Assembly: GCA_021292105.1 (NCBI GenBank)
Contig: CM037874.1
Coordinates: 35,080,185 to 35,144,184 of the forward strand
Source of the DNA: Anadara kagoshimensis
Lineage: Eukaryota > Mollusca > Bivalvia > Arcoida > Arcidae
Direction of reading: 5' to 3'
Length of the DNA stretch: 64,000 bases
In this document: positions 44,535 to 52,826 of the stretch, in pieces
Layout: each line of letters opens with the position of its first letter
Position numbering within the stretch: position 1 is the stretch's first letter
Program-made: the position numbers and the translations under genes
Notes under the pieces: model-generated
Told to the model about the DNA's origin: nothing
Seen by the model: the letters and a program-made list of their open reading frames with translations, nothing else
Databases searched by the model: none

Positions 44535-47500
44535 GCCATATAATAATCTAGGATGGTGGAGGAAACCAGAGTGTCAAGAGAAAATTTGTCAACCTTTAAT
44601 GAGCAAACTGACTAACTTTCTGACACTTAGATCTGTTTAATTAAGATTCAAATTTCAAATCTAGGTCTAGGATGACAAAAACAATAAACAGAAAAAAAAC
44701 AACAACGGTAAAACCTCAACTCATCAGTCTCACCACCATATGCCATCTCGCTTCTCATCACACTATTTTGAGGTCTCAAAATCTGTTTCTTCTATGTTTT
44801 AATTAATGATTCTCGATTCATCACCAAACCTAAATATAATGCCATAATCTGTTTGAACAAATACAGCCCAACCTGCCTTAAATGCCACCTCTATTATAGT
44901 ATATAAGGACCATCTGCTTCTAAAGGCAAGAAGAATTGTATCCCAATTGTTCTTCATTTATATTATTTTAACATGTATATAAAGGCCACCTGCCCATAAA
45001 GGTCACTTTTACTGGTTCCCTTGGGTGGCCTTTATAGACAGGTTTGACTGTAGTAGCAATGAATCGAGGTTTCACTGTACATACATGTATTGATTTCTTT
45101 TTTACTTACTGGTTTGGCTAATTTCAGTAATCTCTTCATATCCACCTTTTTCTCAATTGGTTTGCCATCTTTGTCGATCTCCTGTCCTTTATCGTTTAGC
45201 CTGTGTAAAATTCTGACAGACTTCAACCGATTCATGGCAAAGGGACTCCATAGTGCAAACAGGCATTCCACAAAACTAAAGCAAAATGCACTTATAACTA
45301 ATGCATTATAAGTAGCATGCATTCGTTTGTAGTCCGAATCATTTAGAAACGCATATAAAACAAGTCCTCCTTTTGTTGAAGAATATGCTAAGAATATAAT
45401 TCCAAACAGAATCAAGAGTATACACAGTAATCTTGAAAACTTTTTTAATCTTTGTTCAAAAGGAGAGTCTATCTGTTTGTTTGAATAGTCTTCCAAAAAA
45501 GGTAATAAGGCTACCATGGAAACAACCTTCACTGTTGCCATAAGTGCAAGGTCAAATACTGATTCTGTCATATGAAAATGTGTTATATTGTCTACAAAAT
45601 AATCCGTGTGACCACCTGAAAGAAAAATTTCAAAAAATAAAGTTACTAGTGTTTAAATGAAATTACAAATATCAAATTTGGAAAAAAAGTTTTCTTTGCT
45701 ATATAACCAAAAACTCTATACTGAAGGATTGGAGTGATGGAGTTTTATGCCCCTATCAACATTCTTTCACTTATATAGAGGCAGACAATGGAATGGTGGA
45801 GAAAACTGGAATACCCAGAGAAACAAGAGGCCCAATAGGGCCTGTACCGCTCACCTGGGCCATTAACAGCACAAAAACACAATAAATACTACATTTAAGG
45901 AGCAATAACTCTGATGTGGATATTTAGATATTTATGAAACTTGCTACTCGCATCTGTGACCTTGACCTTTGAACCAATGACCATAATCTATATATCAAAA
46001 TGATGATTGCATCAATACCAACAATATTCTAATATACATGCCTATACAAAAAATTCATAGTTTTCGAGATAATGAATCTTTTTGGTATTGTTTTGCAACC
46101 GTGACCTTGACCTTTGGACCCATGACCTTTTTATATACATCAAAATGATCATTGTATTAATACCTACAATATTTTAATGTAAATGTCTATATAAAAAAGT
46201 TTATAGTTTTCGAGATAATTAACGATTTTGGTATTGTTTTGCTAATGTGACCTTGACCTTTGGACCCATGACCTTTTTCTATACATCAAAATGATCGTTG
46301 TATCTATACCTACAACATTCTAATATACATGCCTATACAAAAAGTTAATAGTTTTCAAGATAATGAACCATTTCAGTATTCTTTTGCATCTGTGACCTTG
46401 ACCTTTAAACCAATGACCTAAATCTATATATCAAAATGATTGTTACATCAAAACCAAGAACATTCCAATATACATATTTATACAAAAAGTTTATAGTTTT
46501 CAAGATAATTAACGATTTTGGTATTGTTTTGCTACTGTTACCTTGACCTTTGGACCCATGACCTTTTTCTATACATCAAAATGATCGTTGTATCAATATC
46601 TACAATATTCTTATATACATGCCTATACAAAAAGTTATTAGTTTTCAAGATAATGAACCATTTCAGTATTCTTTTGCATCTGTGACCTTGACCTTTGAAA
46701 TAATGACCTTAATCTATATATCAAAATGATCGTTACATCAATACCAACAAAATTCCAATATACATGCCTATACAAAAAGTTTATAGTTTTCAAGATAATT
46801 AACCTTTTTGGTATTGATTTGCTACTGTGACCTTGACCTTTGGACCCATGACCTTTTTCTATACATCAAAATGATCGTTGTATCAATATCTACAATATTC
46901 TTATATACATGCCTATACAAAAAGTTATTAGTTTTCAAGATATTGAACCATTTCAGTATTCTTTCGCATCTGTGACCTTGACCTTTAAACCAATGACCTA
47001 AATCTATATATCAAAATGATCGTTACATCAAAACAAACAAAATTCCAATATACATGCCTATACAAAAAGTTTATAGTTTTCAAGATAATTAACGATTTTG
47101 GTATTGTTTTGCTACTGTGACCTTGACCTTTGAACCCATGACCTTTTTCTATACATCAAAATGATCGTTGTATCTATACCTACAACATTCTAATATACAT
47201 GCCTATACAAAAAGTTAATAGTTTTCAAGATAATGAACCATTTCAGTTTTCTTTCGAATCTGTGACCTTGACCTTTGCACCAATGACCTTAATCTATATA
47301 TCAAAATAATCATTACATCAATACCAACAATATTCTAATATACATGCCTATATAAAAAGTTTATAGTTTTCGAGATAATAAATAATATTAGAAAGGTAAA
47401 AAATTAGGTCATGACCTTCATAATTGACCTTGACACCATTTTGAAGGTAATTACAAGAATATGTCAAAACTGAAAACCCCATGTCATTATCTGGTCATAT

Positions 47501-48996
47501 AGTCGAGTTATAACAATTTAAAAACATTTTACGATTTTTGCAAATTTGAACGCAAAAATGTGTAACCTATTTTTAAACCAAATTTCATGAAATGAACAAA
47601 CTTAAAGGTTAAGACTATGTAGAATCCAAATATCACATCAGTTTTTGCCTCCAATGAGTGGTTCAAGAGAAGAAGATTTTTTTAGGTTTTGTCTATTTTT
47701 AGTAACAGCGGCCATCTTGGATATTCGATCGTCATGATTTGAACAAACTATAGTTAGACTCTGTCAAGGACCTTCCATGGCAAATTTGGTTTCATTTGGC
47801 CCAGTAGTTTCGGAGGAGAAGATTAAAGTTTACTGACACACGCACGGACGCACGCACCCACGCCTCGCCATGCCATAAGCTCACATGGCCTTTGGCCAGG
47901 TGAGCTAAAAAACCAACCTACAAAAAGGCAACATAAAGATTGATGTGCACTGTGATTCATAAGAGTTGCTTTAAACTATTTGCCAAGTTGGTCACCAAGG
48001 CACTTTTTAAATGAACCAAACAAATGTTTAATTTGGATTACAGATCTACAGAAATCGACTCATTTTCAAAATTGTCTATTTCTTGTTTGCTTATTTTAGT
48101 TTCTTTGTGATTTGGTCATTATGGTTTGTCATACAAAATTAAGTTAAATTTAATCAAAGACGGCATGAAGAGTTATTTCCCTTATACCAGTCACAATATT
48201 TATATGCCTTGTCTCTGAAATATCCAATACCTAGCTCAGGTGAGATTTCCCTATCCTTCATAGATACTCATACAAGATTCTTATAGTTTCATATGCAGGT
48301 GTCCATAGTCAGCCCCACAGAGCTGAGATGCCTTGCATTGGAAGATTACAACTTTACCAGCAGTCCAACACAGCCTCCCCCACTTCAGTATGGGGCTTCA
48401 ACTTCCAATCACATTACATGTAACAGTTTTGATCACTACAGTATTTGCATTGCCATTTGAGGAAATATCAACCCTCATTCTAATTCTGTAAGTATTTGGT
48501 CCAGAACGCTGCTTGAGATTTCTCTATCTGCCACCACAAGTAGTGACTGATTGCACCACAAAATACAATGTCCATCAATTAAAATTCCATTTCAACATGT
48601 TCTCAACCATTGATACACCTCTGATTTTATTGATAAATATTGATTAGAAAAAAGAGTATATATAGACTATATCTTGCAAAAGAATTAAGAAAGTGGACCA
48701 TGCAAGATTGAGATATCTTTGGATTTTTCAATCTGCAGTGCAAGAAACACAGTGACCTATTTACAATGAAAGAATTAAAGTTTACCTGTAAGCCATAAAA
48801 TTATAGAAACAATAGCATCTACAAATATCAAACCCAGAAATACATTTTTATATCTGAGTGATGGTAGTGTGTAATATTGGCGATTCTTTGTTGATAATAA
48901 TCCATCTTGTTCGTCTCCGTCGTGATCACGTAGCAACATTTCATCATCATCATCTGCTTCAACCCCATGCACAACAGCACCATTCCTCTTCTCCAT
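29636..48996 (-). CDS. ABCB half-transporter, TAPL/ALS1-like, 16 exons
   Basis: Coding exons in order: 48996-48786, 45615-45110, 44376-44265, 43093-42919, 42484-42424, 39089-38954, 38058-37870, 37280-37152, 36594-36521, 35769-35676, 35341-35280, 34197-34071, 33173-33041, 32017-31847, 30488-30366 and 29830-29636, about 832 residues. A cytosolic acidic tail is followed by an extra N-terminal membrane domain (TMD0, residues ~53-210), a six-helix core, and one nucleotide-binding domain with Walker [11 protein letters not shown]-loop SQEP, signature LSGGQKQR, Walker B VLLLLDE, D-loop SALD and H-loop IAHRLS. Core phrases such as [19 protein letters not shown] and [13 protein letters not shown] resemble plant ALS1/ABCB27 and animal TAPL (ABCB9). 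Such half-transporters dimerise and move peptides or other solutes into lysosomes or vacuoles. All splice phases match except exon 13 to 14, where one base appears missing. Exon edges 4 and 14 have been amplified into tandem arrays. Mitochondrial ABCB10 is the main alternative, but no presequence is seen. Confidence 0.85.
30072..30350 (+). mobile_element. SINE family B (type-II tRNA-like head)
   Basis: The head GGGCCTCAGTGGCCAAGTG resembles a Leu/Ser tRNA A box; then GTTCAAATTCAA, GGAGAAAGTTTGTCAGTTAG and a TTGACTGGGATG 3' end with CCACT-rich tail. It lies in ABC intron 15. Confidence 0.75.
30366..30488 (-). CDS. ABC transporter exon 15 (D-loop, H-loop)
   Basis: Encodes [20 protein letters not shown] and [19 protein letters not shown], phase 0 at both ends. 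Confidence 0.9.
31100..31160 (+). repeat. CT microsatellite
   Basis: Two CT-rich blocks bordering the tandem array of exon 14 fragments; purine-rich on the coding strand of the ABC gene. Confidence 0.85.
31160..31846 (-). repeat. tandem array of ABC exon 14 fragments plus CT microsatellite
   Basis: The donor-side part of exon 14 (LSGGQ signature to Walker B, then GAG|GTTTGT) recurs with its GA/CT tract. Reference points CTCATCAAG lie at 31351, 31472, 31597, 31722 and 31847 (the real exon), spacing 121, 125, 125 and 125 bp. Two more decayed units lie at about 31163 and 31250. Each of the four good copies still encodes an intact [18 protein letters not shown] and LLLLDE. The units lack a pyrimidine tract on the coding strand, so use as exons is doubtful. 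Confidence 0.88.
31847..32017 (-). CDS. ABC transporter exon 14 (signature and Walker B)
   Basis: 57 codons in phase 0: [49 protein letters not shown] and PVLLLLDE. The 3' half of this exon plus its donor is the source of the tandem array at 31160-31846. Confidence 0.9.
32086..32222 (+). repeat. two-copy ~68-bp tandem duplication in ABC intron 13
   Basis: AAGTTGCTAACTAAAAATGA to CACAAGTATAG at 32089-32148 is repeated at 32149-32222 with small indels. Confidence 0.8.
32824..32860 (+). repeat. poly-C tract
   Basis: Nearly uninterrupted C run with two T-containing breaks in ABC intron 13, about 180 bp from exon 13; the length is likely unreliable. Confidence 0.85.
33041..33173 (-). CDS. ABC transporter exon 13 (Q-loop), apparent one-base deletion
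   Basis: Encodes [38 protein letters not shown] and then MATLK in the shifted frame. The family expects YGK-NGYPEE followed by exon 14 IEAAAKQ. The run after GGT has four A (33060-33057 region), whereas five would restore that reading and phase 0. No acceptor choice in exon 14 repairs the phase. Confidence 0.8.
33456..33834 (-). mobile_element. SINE family C (tRNA-like), intact with 11-bp target duplication
   Basis: On the minus strand it begins CGGCGCGTTGGCCTTATGGA with A box and, near 33770, B box GAGTTCGAGTCCC. GAGTTTTAAAG flanks it exactly at 33445-33455 and 33835-33845. The 3' end carries AATTGCTGATGCGACGTTAA and an AACCAACC tail. Confidence 0.88.
34071..34197 (-). CDS. ABC transporter exon 12 (Walker A)
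   Basis: Encodes [20 protein letters not shown] and [18 protein letters not shown], including the P-loop. Phase 1 out. Confidence 0.9.
35280..35341 (-). CDS. ABC transporter exon 11
   Basis: Encodes [20 protein letters not shown], the start of the nucleotide-binding domain with its A-loop Tyr. Donor AAG|GTCTGT, phase 0 out. Confidence 0.85.
35676..35769 (-). CDS. ABC transporter exon 10
   Basis: Encodes [20 protein letters not shown] and [11 protein letters not shown], the linker into the nucleotide-binding domain. Phase 1 out. Confidence 0.85.
35823..36023. mobile_element. MITE, 'TTTACAGT/TTCGCG' family
   Basis: TACTGTAAACATATTTATTT at the left, AAATTTAATATATTTACAGT at the right, with TTTTGCGCGAAAAT inside, matching 21145-21352. 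Confidence 0.75.
36130..36440 (+). repeat. tRNA-like repeat, two tandem units
   Basis: Blocks CATCAGGACGC, TTGGAGG.G.ACAATGTGGCA and AGAGAGAATTTCCC occur twice, ~120 bp apart. The second ends in a tRNA-like CGTTAGCTCAATGGATAAC. It probably derives from a tRNA-headed element; not a functional tRNA. Confidence 0.5.
36521..36594 (-). CDS. ABC transporter exon 9
   Basis: Encodes [20 protein letters not shown] and GEFMQ, core helix 6. Phase 0 out. Confidence 0.85.
37152..37280 (-). CDS. ABC transporter exon 8
   Basis: Encodes [35 protein letters not shown] and GVTPGIL, core helix 5 and its loop. Phase 1 out. Confidence 0.85.
37870..38058 (-). CDS. ABC transporter exon 7
   Basis: Encodes [20 protein letters not shown] and [20 protein letters not shown], the family E(x)xxxIRTVRSF segment, ending AALE. 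Phase 1 out. Confidence 0.87.
38104..38163 (+). repeat. TG microsatellite
   Basis: About 29 TG units in ABC intron 6, starting 46 bp upstream of exon 7 on the minus strand. Confidence 0.95.
38274..38608 (+). mobile_element. SINE family A, best full-length copy
   Basis: Complete from CCACTGCGGTAGCTCAGTTG through the body to CTTGACTGGGATGTTAAACT and CATTACTCAAC. It is useful as the family reference. The B-box segment is slightly decayed (GGTTTCCAACCCC). Confidence 0.88.
38954..39089 (-). CDS. ABC transporter exon 6
   Basis: Encodes [20 protein letters not shown] and [19 protein letters not shown], core helices 3-4. Phase 1 out. Confidence 0.85.
39768..39927 (+). mobile_element. SINE family A, 5' part of a copy split by a Helitron-like element
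   Basis: Contains the head CTGTGGTAGCTCAGTTGGTA and body to GAACTTAAAA. It resumes at 42182. Confidence 0.85.
39928..42181 (+). mobile_element. Helitron-like non-autonomous element with 145-bp repeats, copy 1
   Basis: 2254 bp, inserted inside a SINE. It starts CAAGAGGCCAAATAGGGCCT with a small hairpin. Eleven units of exactly 145 bp follow (phase marks at 40061, 40206, 40351 and so on to 41511). It ends in hairpin TGACC-TAT-GGTCA (42159-42171) and then GGTGAGCTAA. The units alternate between two types (GCATCTGTGACCTTGAC and CTACTGTGACCTTGAC), a 290-bp higher order. No Rep/helicase is encoded. A terminal CTAA after a hairpin and no convincing target duplication support the Helitron assignment. 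Confidence 0.75.
42182..42356 (+). mobile_element. SINE family A, 3' part of the split copy
   Basis: Continues ACAAACGAGTTCTCATGTCA to TTGACTGGGGCCTTAAACAC. Joining it to 39927 restores the normal SINE order. Confidence 0.85.
42424..42484 (-). CDS. ABC transporter exon 5
   Basis: A 61-base exon encoding [21 protein letters not shown], the conserved coupling-helix region. Donor ACA|GTGAGT, phase 0 out. Confidence 0.85.
42919..43093 (-). CDS. ABC transporter exon 4 (core TM2 and intracellular loop 1)
   Basis: Encodes [20 protein letters not shown] then [20 protein letters not shown] and IAFYDTN. Its 5' edge and acceptor are repeated six more times immediately upstream (43094-43770). Confidence 0.87.
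43094..43770 (-). repeat. 105-bp tandem array carrying copies of the exon 4 acceptor
   Basis: Six units at exactly 105-bp spacing (GAAAATATAC at 43141, 43246, 43351, 43456, 43561 and 43666). Each includes, on the minus strand, a branch/pyrimidine segment, an acceptor (TATTGCAG or TTTTTCAG) and the first ~40 bases of exon 4 ([11 protein letters not shown]). Two alternating unit types differ at the acceptor. Reading on from any unit meets a stop in the intronic part. Confidence 0.9.
44030..44225 (+). mobile_element. SINE family B fragment
   Basis: GTGTGAGAAAGTTTGTCAGT and neighbouring blocks match family B; the head is weak. Confidence 0.55.
44265..44376 (-). CDS. ABC transporter exon 3 (core TM1)
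   Basis: Encodes [20 protein letters not shown] and [13 protein letters not shown], the first helix of the core membrane domain. Phase 1 out. Confidence 0.85.
44702..45076 (+). mobile_element. 'AAACCTCG' MITE split by a 'GGCCACC' MITE
   Basis: The outer element runs from ACGGTAAAACCTCAACTCAT to AATCGAGGTTTCACTGTA. The inner element 44868-45052 (CAGCCCAACCTGCC to CAGGTTTGACTG) is bounded by TA on both sides, a TA duplication, so the GGCCACC family is the younger insertion. Confidence 0.8.
45110..45615 (-). CDS. ABC transporter exon 2 (TMD0)
   Basis: Encodes [20 protein letters not shown], three further hydrophobic segments and the linker [20 protein letters not shown], to LLKLAKP. The phrase [11 protein letters not shown] parallels the IFDSVLDL block of ABCB9. 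Phase 0 out. Confidence 0.85.
45834..47908 (+). mobile_element. Helitron-like non-autonomous element with 145-bp repeats, copy 2
   Basis: 2075 bp, inserted in the dispersed repeat related to 2200-2480. It starts CAAGAGGCCCAATAGGGCCT and ends with hairpin TGGCC-TTT-GGCCA (47886-47898) and GGTGAGCTAA. Ten repeat units have phase marks at 45957, 46102, 46248, 46393 and so on to 47263; only one interval is 146 rather than 145. It lies in ABC intron 1, and copy 1 lies in ABC intron 5. Confidence 0.75.
47909..48785. other. ABC intron 1 sequence, nothing recognised
   Basis: No repeat ends or coding signal seen between the Helitron-like element and exon 1. Confidence 0.5.
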
Positions 48997-49018
48997 TTTC
49001 TTTTTCTCAAAATAGTTC
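48786..49018 (-). CDS. ABC transporter exon 1 (N-terminal tail, TM1)
   Basis: Coding starts at the ATG 48996-48994 ([20 protein letters not shown]). The acceptor-like TTTATAG ending at 49019 suggests a further non-coding exon upstream. The tail contains DDEMLL (17-22) and EQDGLL (29-34), both fitting the acidic dileucine sorting pattern. TM1 is about 53-70. Phase 1 out. Confidence 0.75.
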
Positions 49019-49083
49019 CTATAAATATGACAATATAAAATGATATACAATTTAAAAAAAAAAAACAACTCCAGATTAAATTC

Positions 49084-49265
49084 AGAGACCTTGGTGGTGA
49101 AGTGGTCTAAGCGTGCACTTGCAAATCACAGAACTTCTTGCCATTTGGGCTTGAAGCCAACTCGAGAGATTGTGAGAAAGTTTGTCAGTTCACTTGCTGA
49201 TGGTTTGGTTTTCTTCAGGCACTCTGGTTTACTCCACCATCCCTAACCTGACCTCCTGGATATGA
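49084..49265 (+). mobile_element. SINE family B copy
   Basis: GACCTTGGTGGTGAAGTGGT gives a type-II tRNA-like A box; then GTGAGAAAGTTTGTCAGT and CACTCTGGTTT as in the 30072 copy. Confidence 0.65.
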
Positions 49266-50130
49266 CCAATGACATGCGCCGAAAACATGTTACGTTTCAA
49301 AAATAGTATTGTAAACAGACAAGCTGACAATATCACCTCTCCGAACAAATTTCGGCATGAAATGAAAATTTTTATGGTTTGATTCAATAAACAAGATTGT
49401 CTTTATTTGGTTTACCAGCCAAATGTCACAAATGATCTCTTATTAAAAATTTTTGTGCAATTCTGTCTTAATACGCTGAAAACCCATGACACGAGGATAC
49501 ATATGTAAGTGAAAGAATCTTGTCTGGACCATAAAACTCCTTTACTTCATTCCTCTTTATTCAATTAGTTTGAGCTTAACTTTAAATTGGTTGTAGAAAA
49601 ATTGTGACTGGTTTTTTTTTTCAAATAAGATAAGACAATGGGTCAAAATTTAGGACACCGTTGTACAAATCCAATATGAAAGTAGACCCTTTAGTCCAAA
49701 ATAATTTAAAAAAAATGAAGATCTTATTTAGCTACAGTGTGAAATTTAATGGAATCAAGAATTTAATACAAAGACATTCACACATGCATGCGAAGATCAA
49801 AGTCAAACTATCTGGATCTACCTGCAATTTTATCAACAAAATTATGAGGTGACCGGTGTCCAACCGTTGACTGACTTACCGTAAATTTTCTGTTTAATAT
49901 AATTATTTATCAGATCACCCGGCTTCACCCTTTACTTTGAGTCCTCTGAGTTTCTGATGTAATGACAATGTATATTTGATTTCAGTACTATCATAGGCAG
50001 AAATAGACCAAGACAGAAGTCCTTGTAATCACGATGATTTTGTTATTTTGGCGTCTGTCACATTACGCAACTAAAGGGAGACTACTGGCGAAAAACCAAC
50101 CCGCAAAGTCCAGTCTATATCTTGGAGTAA

Positions 50131-52003
50131 ATATCTGCATTAGAGATATTTGCAAAAAAAATAGATATCTCCATTAAAAACAGAGAATAGATATATCTGT
50201 ATTAAAAATAAAGGGCACGGATATCTGTATTAGAACTAGAGAACACGGGTATTAAATAGAGATATCTCCATTAAAAAACAGAGAATAGAGCTATCTGTGT
50301 CTGTGTGTTAGAAATAGAGAATACGCCGGATATCTGCACTATAAATAGAGAACACGGATATCTGTATTAGAAAAACAGAAGATGCATGGGTATCTGTATT
50401 AGAAATAGAAAACACGGATATCTGTATTAGAAATAGAGAACACGGATATTTATTATAAATAGAGAACACGGATATCTGTACGTATTAGAAATAGAGAACA
50501 CGGATATCTGTATTAGAAATAAAGAACACGGATATCTGTATTAGAAATAAAGAACACGGATATCTGTATTAGAAATAAAGAACACGGATATCTGTATTAG
50601 AAATAAAGAACATGGATATCTGTATTAGAAATAGAGAACACGGATATCTGTATTAGAAATAGGGAACATGGATATCTGTATTAGAAATAGAGAACATGGA
50701 TATCTGTATTAGAAATAGAGAACACGGATATCTGTATTAGAAATAGAGAACACGGATATCTGTATTAGAAACAGAGAACATAGAGAACATGGATATCTGT
50801 ATTATAAATAGAGAACATGGATATCTGTGTTAGAAATAAAGAACACGGATATCTGCATTATAAATAGAGAACACGGATATCTGTATTAGAAATAGAGAAC
50901 ACATATAACTGCATTATTAATAGAGAACATGGATATCTGTGTTAAAAATAAAGAACACGGATATCTGTATTAGAAATAGAAAACTGCACAGATAACTCCA
51001 TTATAAATAGAGAACACGGATATCTGTATTAGAAATAAAGAACACGGATATCTGCATTAGAAATAGAAAACTGCACAGATAACTGCATTATAAATAGAGA
51101 ACACGGATATCTGCATTAGAAATAAAGAACACGGATATCTGCATTAGAAATAGAAAACACAGATAACTGCATTATAAATAAAGAACACGGATATCTGCAT
51201 TAGAAATAGAGAACACGGATATCTGCATTATAAATAGAGAATATGGATATCTGTATTAGAAATAAAGAACACGGATATCTGCATTAGAAATAGAGAACAT
51301 GGATATCTGCATTATAAATAGAGAATATGGATATCTGTATTAGAAATAAAGAACATGGATATCTGCATTAGAAATAGAGAACATAGATAACTGCATTATA
51401 AATAGAGAACATGGATATCTATATTAGAAATAAAGAACACGGATATCTACATTAGAAATAGAAAACTACACAGATAACTGCATTATAAATAGAGAACACG
51501 GATATCTACATTAGAAATAGAAAACTACACGGATATCTGAATTAGAAATAGAGAAGATGGGTATATTCAGTATCATGCTGAATTGGAAATAAAGAACATG
51601 GATATCTGAATTAGTAATAAAGAACATGGATATCTGAATTAGAAAATCTGAGTTAGTAATAAAGAACATAGATATCTTAATTAGAAATAAAGAACATTGA
51701 TATCTGAATTAAAATTCATGAATTTTTTCCGTTTTTGATGGATTTGTACCATAAACGGACAAATGAAATGAAAGGGTCAAATTAGACGGACTTCTCCCAT
51801 TTTGACGAATTTTTTTTTAATTAAAAGTACTAAAAAATTGGACTTTTTTATGGAAATTGTACCAAAATCAAACAAGTACCTAAATGACATTCTTGCGCAT
51901 TATTTCAAAAACGTACCGTCCGGCGATCTAGACAAATAAATAAATTTGATTGGTCAGTCCGAGAAATAGAGAACAGGGATAACTGCATTTGAAATAAAGA
52001 ACG
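50131..52003 (+). repeat. 28-bp minisatellite
   Basis: Unit close to GGATATCTGTATTAGAAATA followed by GAGAACAC. The main block runs to about 51715, or 55-60 units. Variants alternate (ATTAGAAATAAAG, ATTATAAATAGAG, TGCATTA). After an unrelated ~240-bp stretch (51716-51958), one to two more units appear at 51959-52003, so that stretch probably inserted into the array. Confidence 0.9.
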
Positions 52004-52826
52004 TAGCTCGTACAGGGACCAGTTTCATTATAATATACTTATTATTTTTTAAATCTTCATGATTATGAAATTGGTCCCTGTGGCTCGTGTTTATTGATTT
52101 ATTTATTGGCCTTTTAACTTGATATACATTTGGACATTGTTTATTGAATTCCATTTAAATAAAGAAACAAGTATCTCAGTGTAAATTTAATCAGCGACAT
52201 TTAATACAGATATTAAAGTGTTAAACAATAACCATAATTATTTTTGAGACAATTCATTACGACGCTCAGAATGGCATTATCTCCCCTGTCGCATTTTCAC
52301 GTTGGTATTTTTACTTTGTAGACATTATTTCGTAAGTATTATAGAAAATGTCAACAATTCCTACAATGATTTTGCATAATTTATCCAAGTAGTGAATATT
52401 AACGGACTAAAGACACACGATTGACAGTTAAACGTGAATGCAAGTGCTTTCATTCATGCCGTTAATGAAAAAGTGAGGGTCTATTGATAAAACGAGTTGT
52501 TTCCCTTTAACCACAAACAGTCCCGTTCTACCTGAGTAAATCGGTGCCGCCTTAAAATAGCTTGTTAGACTTGCAAAACCAGTTTTGCCGTGTTTAAGTC
52601 CAGCCCACTGAAATAATTTGAATAAACTATTATTGATGTTCTATTTTAAGTATCGGAACAACCTTTGCATTGAAAACACCAGAGATCTCGTCTGGGGTTG
52701 GGTTTAGGAATACACACACCTGAGTGCGACTATTTATCGCCGTGGGGACGGGGTACAGCTACAGAGACTGACAGTTTACCTGGTTTCGGACCCTTTTTAG
52801 GGTTACCTAATACATAGAAAAATCAA
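52004..52826 (+). promoter_or_regulatory. candidate promoter and 5' UTR exon of the flytrap receptor
   Basis: The coding exon at 54399 is directly preceded by an acceptor, so a non-coding first exon must lie upstream. ATCAA|GTAAGT at 52826/52827 is a strong donor, and a TATTTAT box sits near 52730 before a GC-rich stretch (CGCCGTGGGGACGGGG). This is inference from motifs only. Confidence 0.3.

Noticed and set aside
50131-52003. CRISPR-like array of 28-bp repeats
   Set aside because: There are no unique spacers; units are directly contiguous, and the context is eukaryotic.
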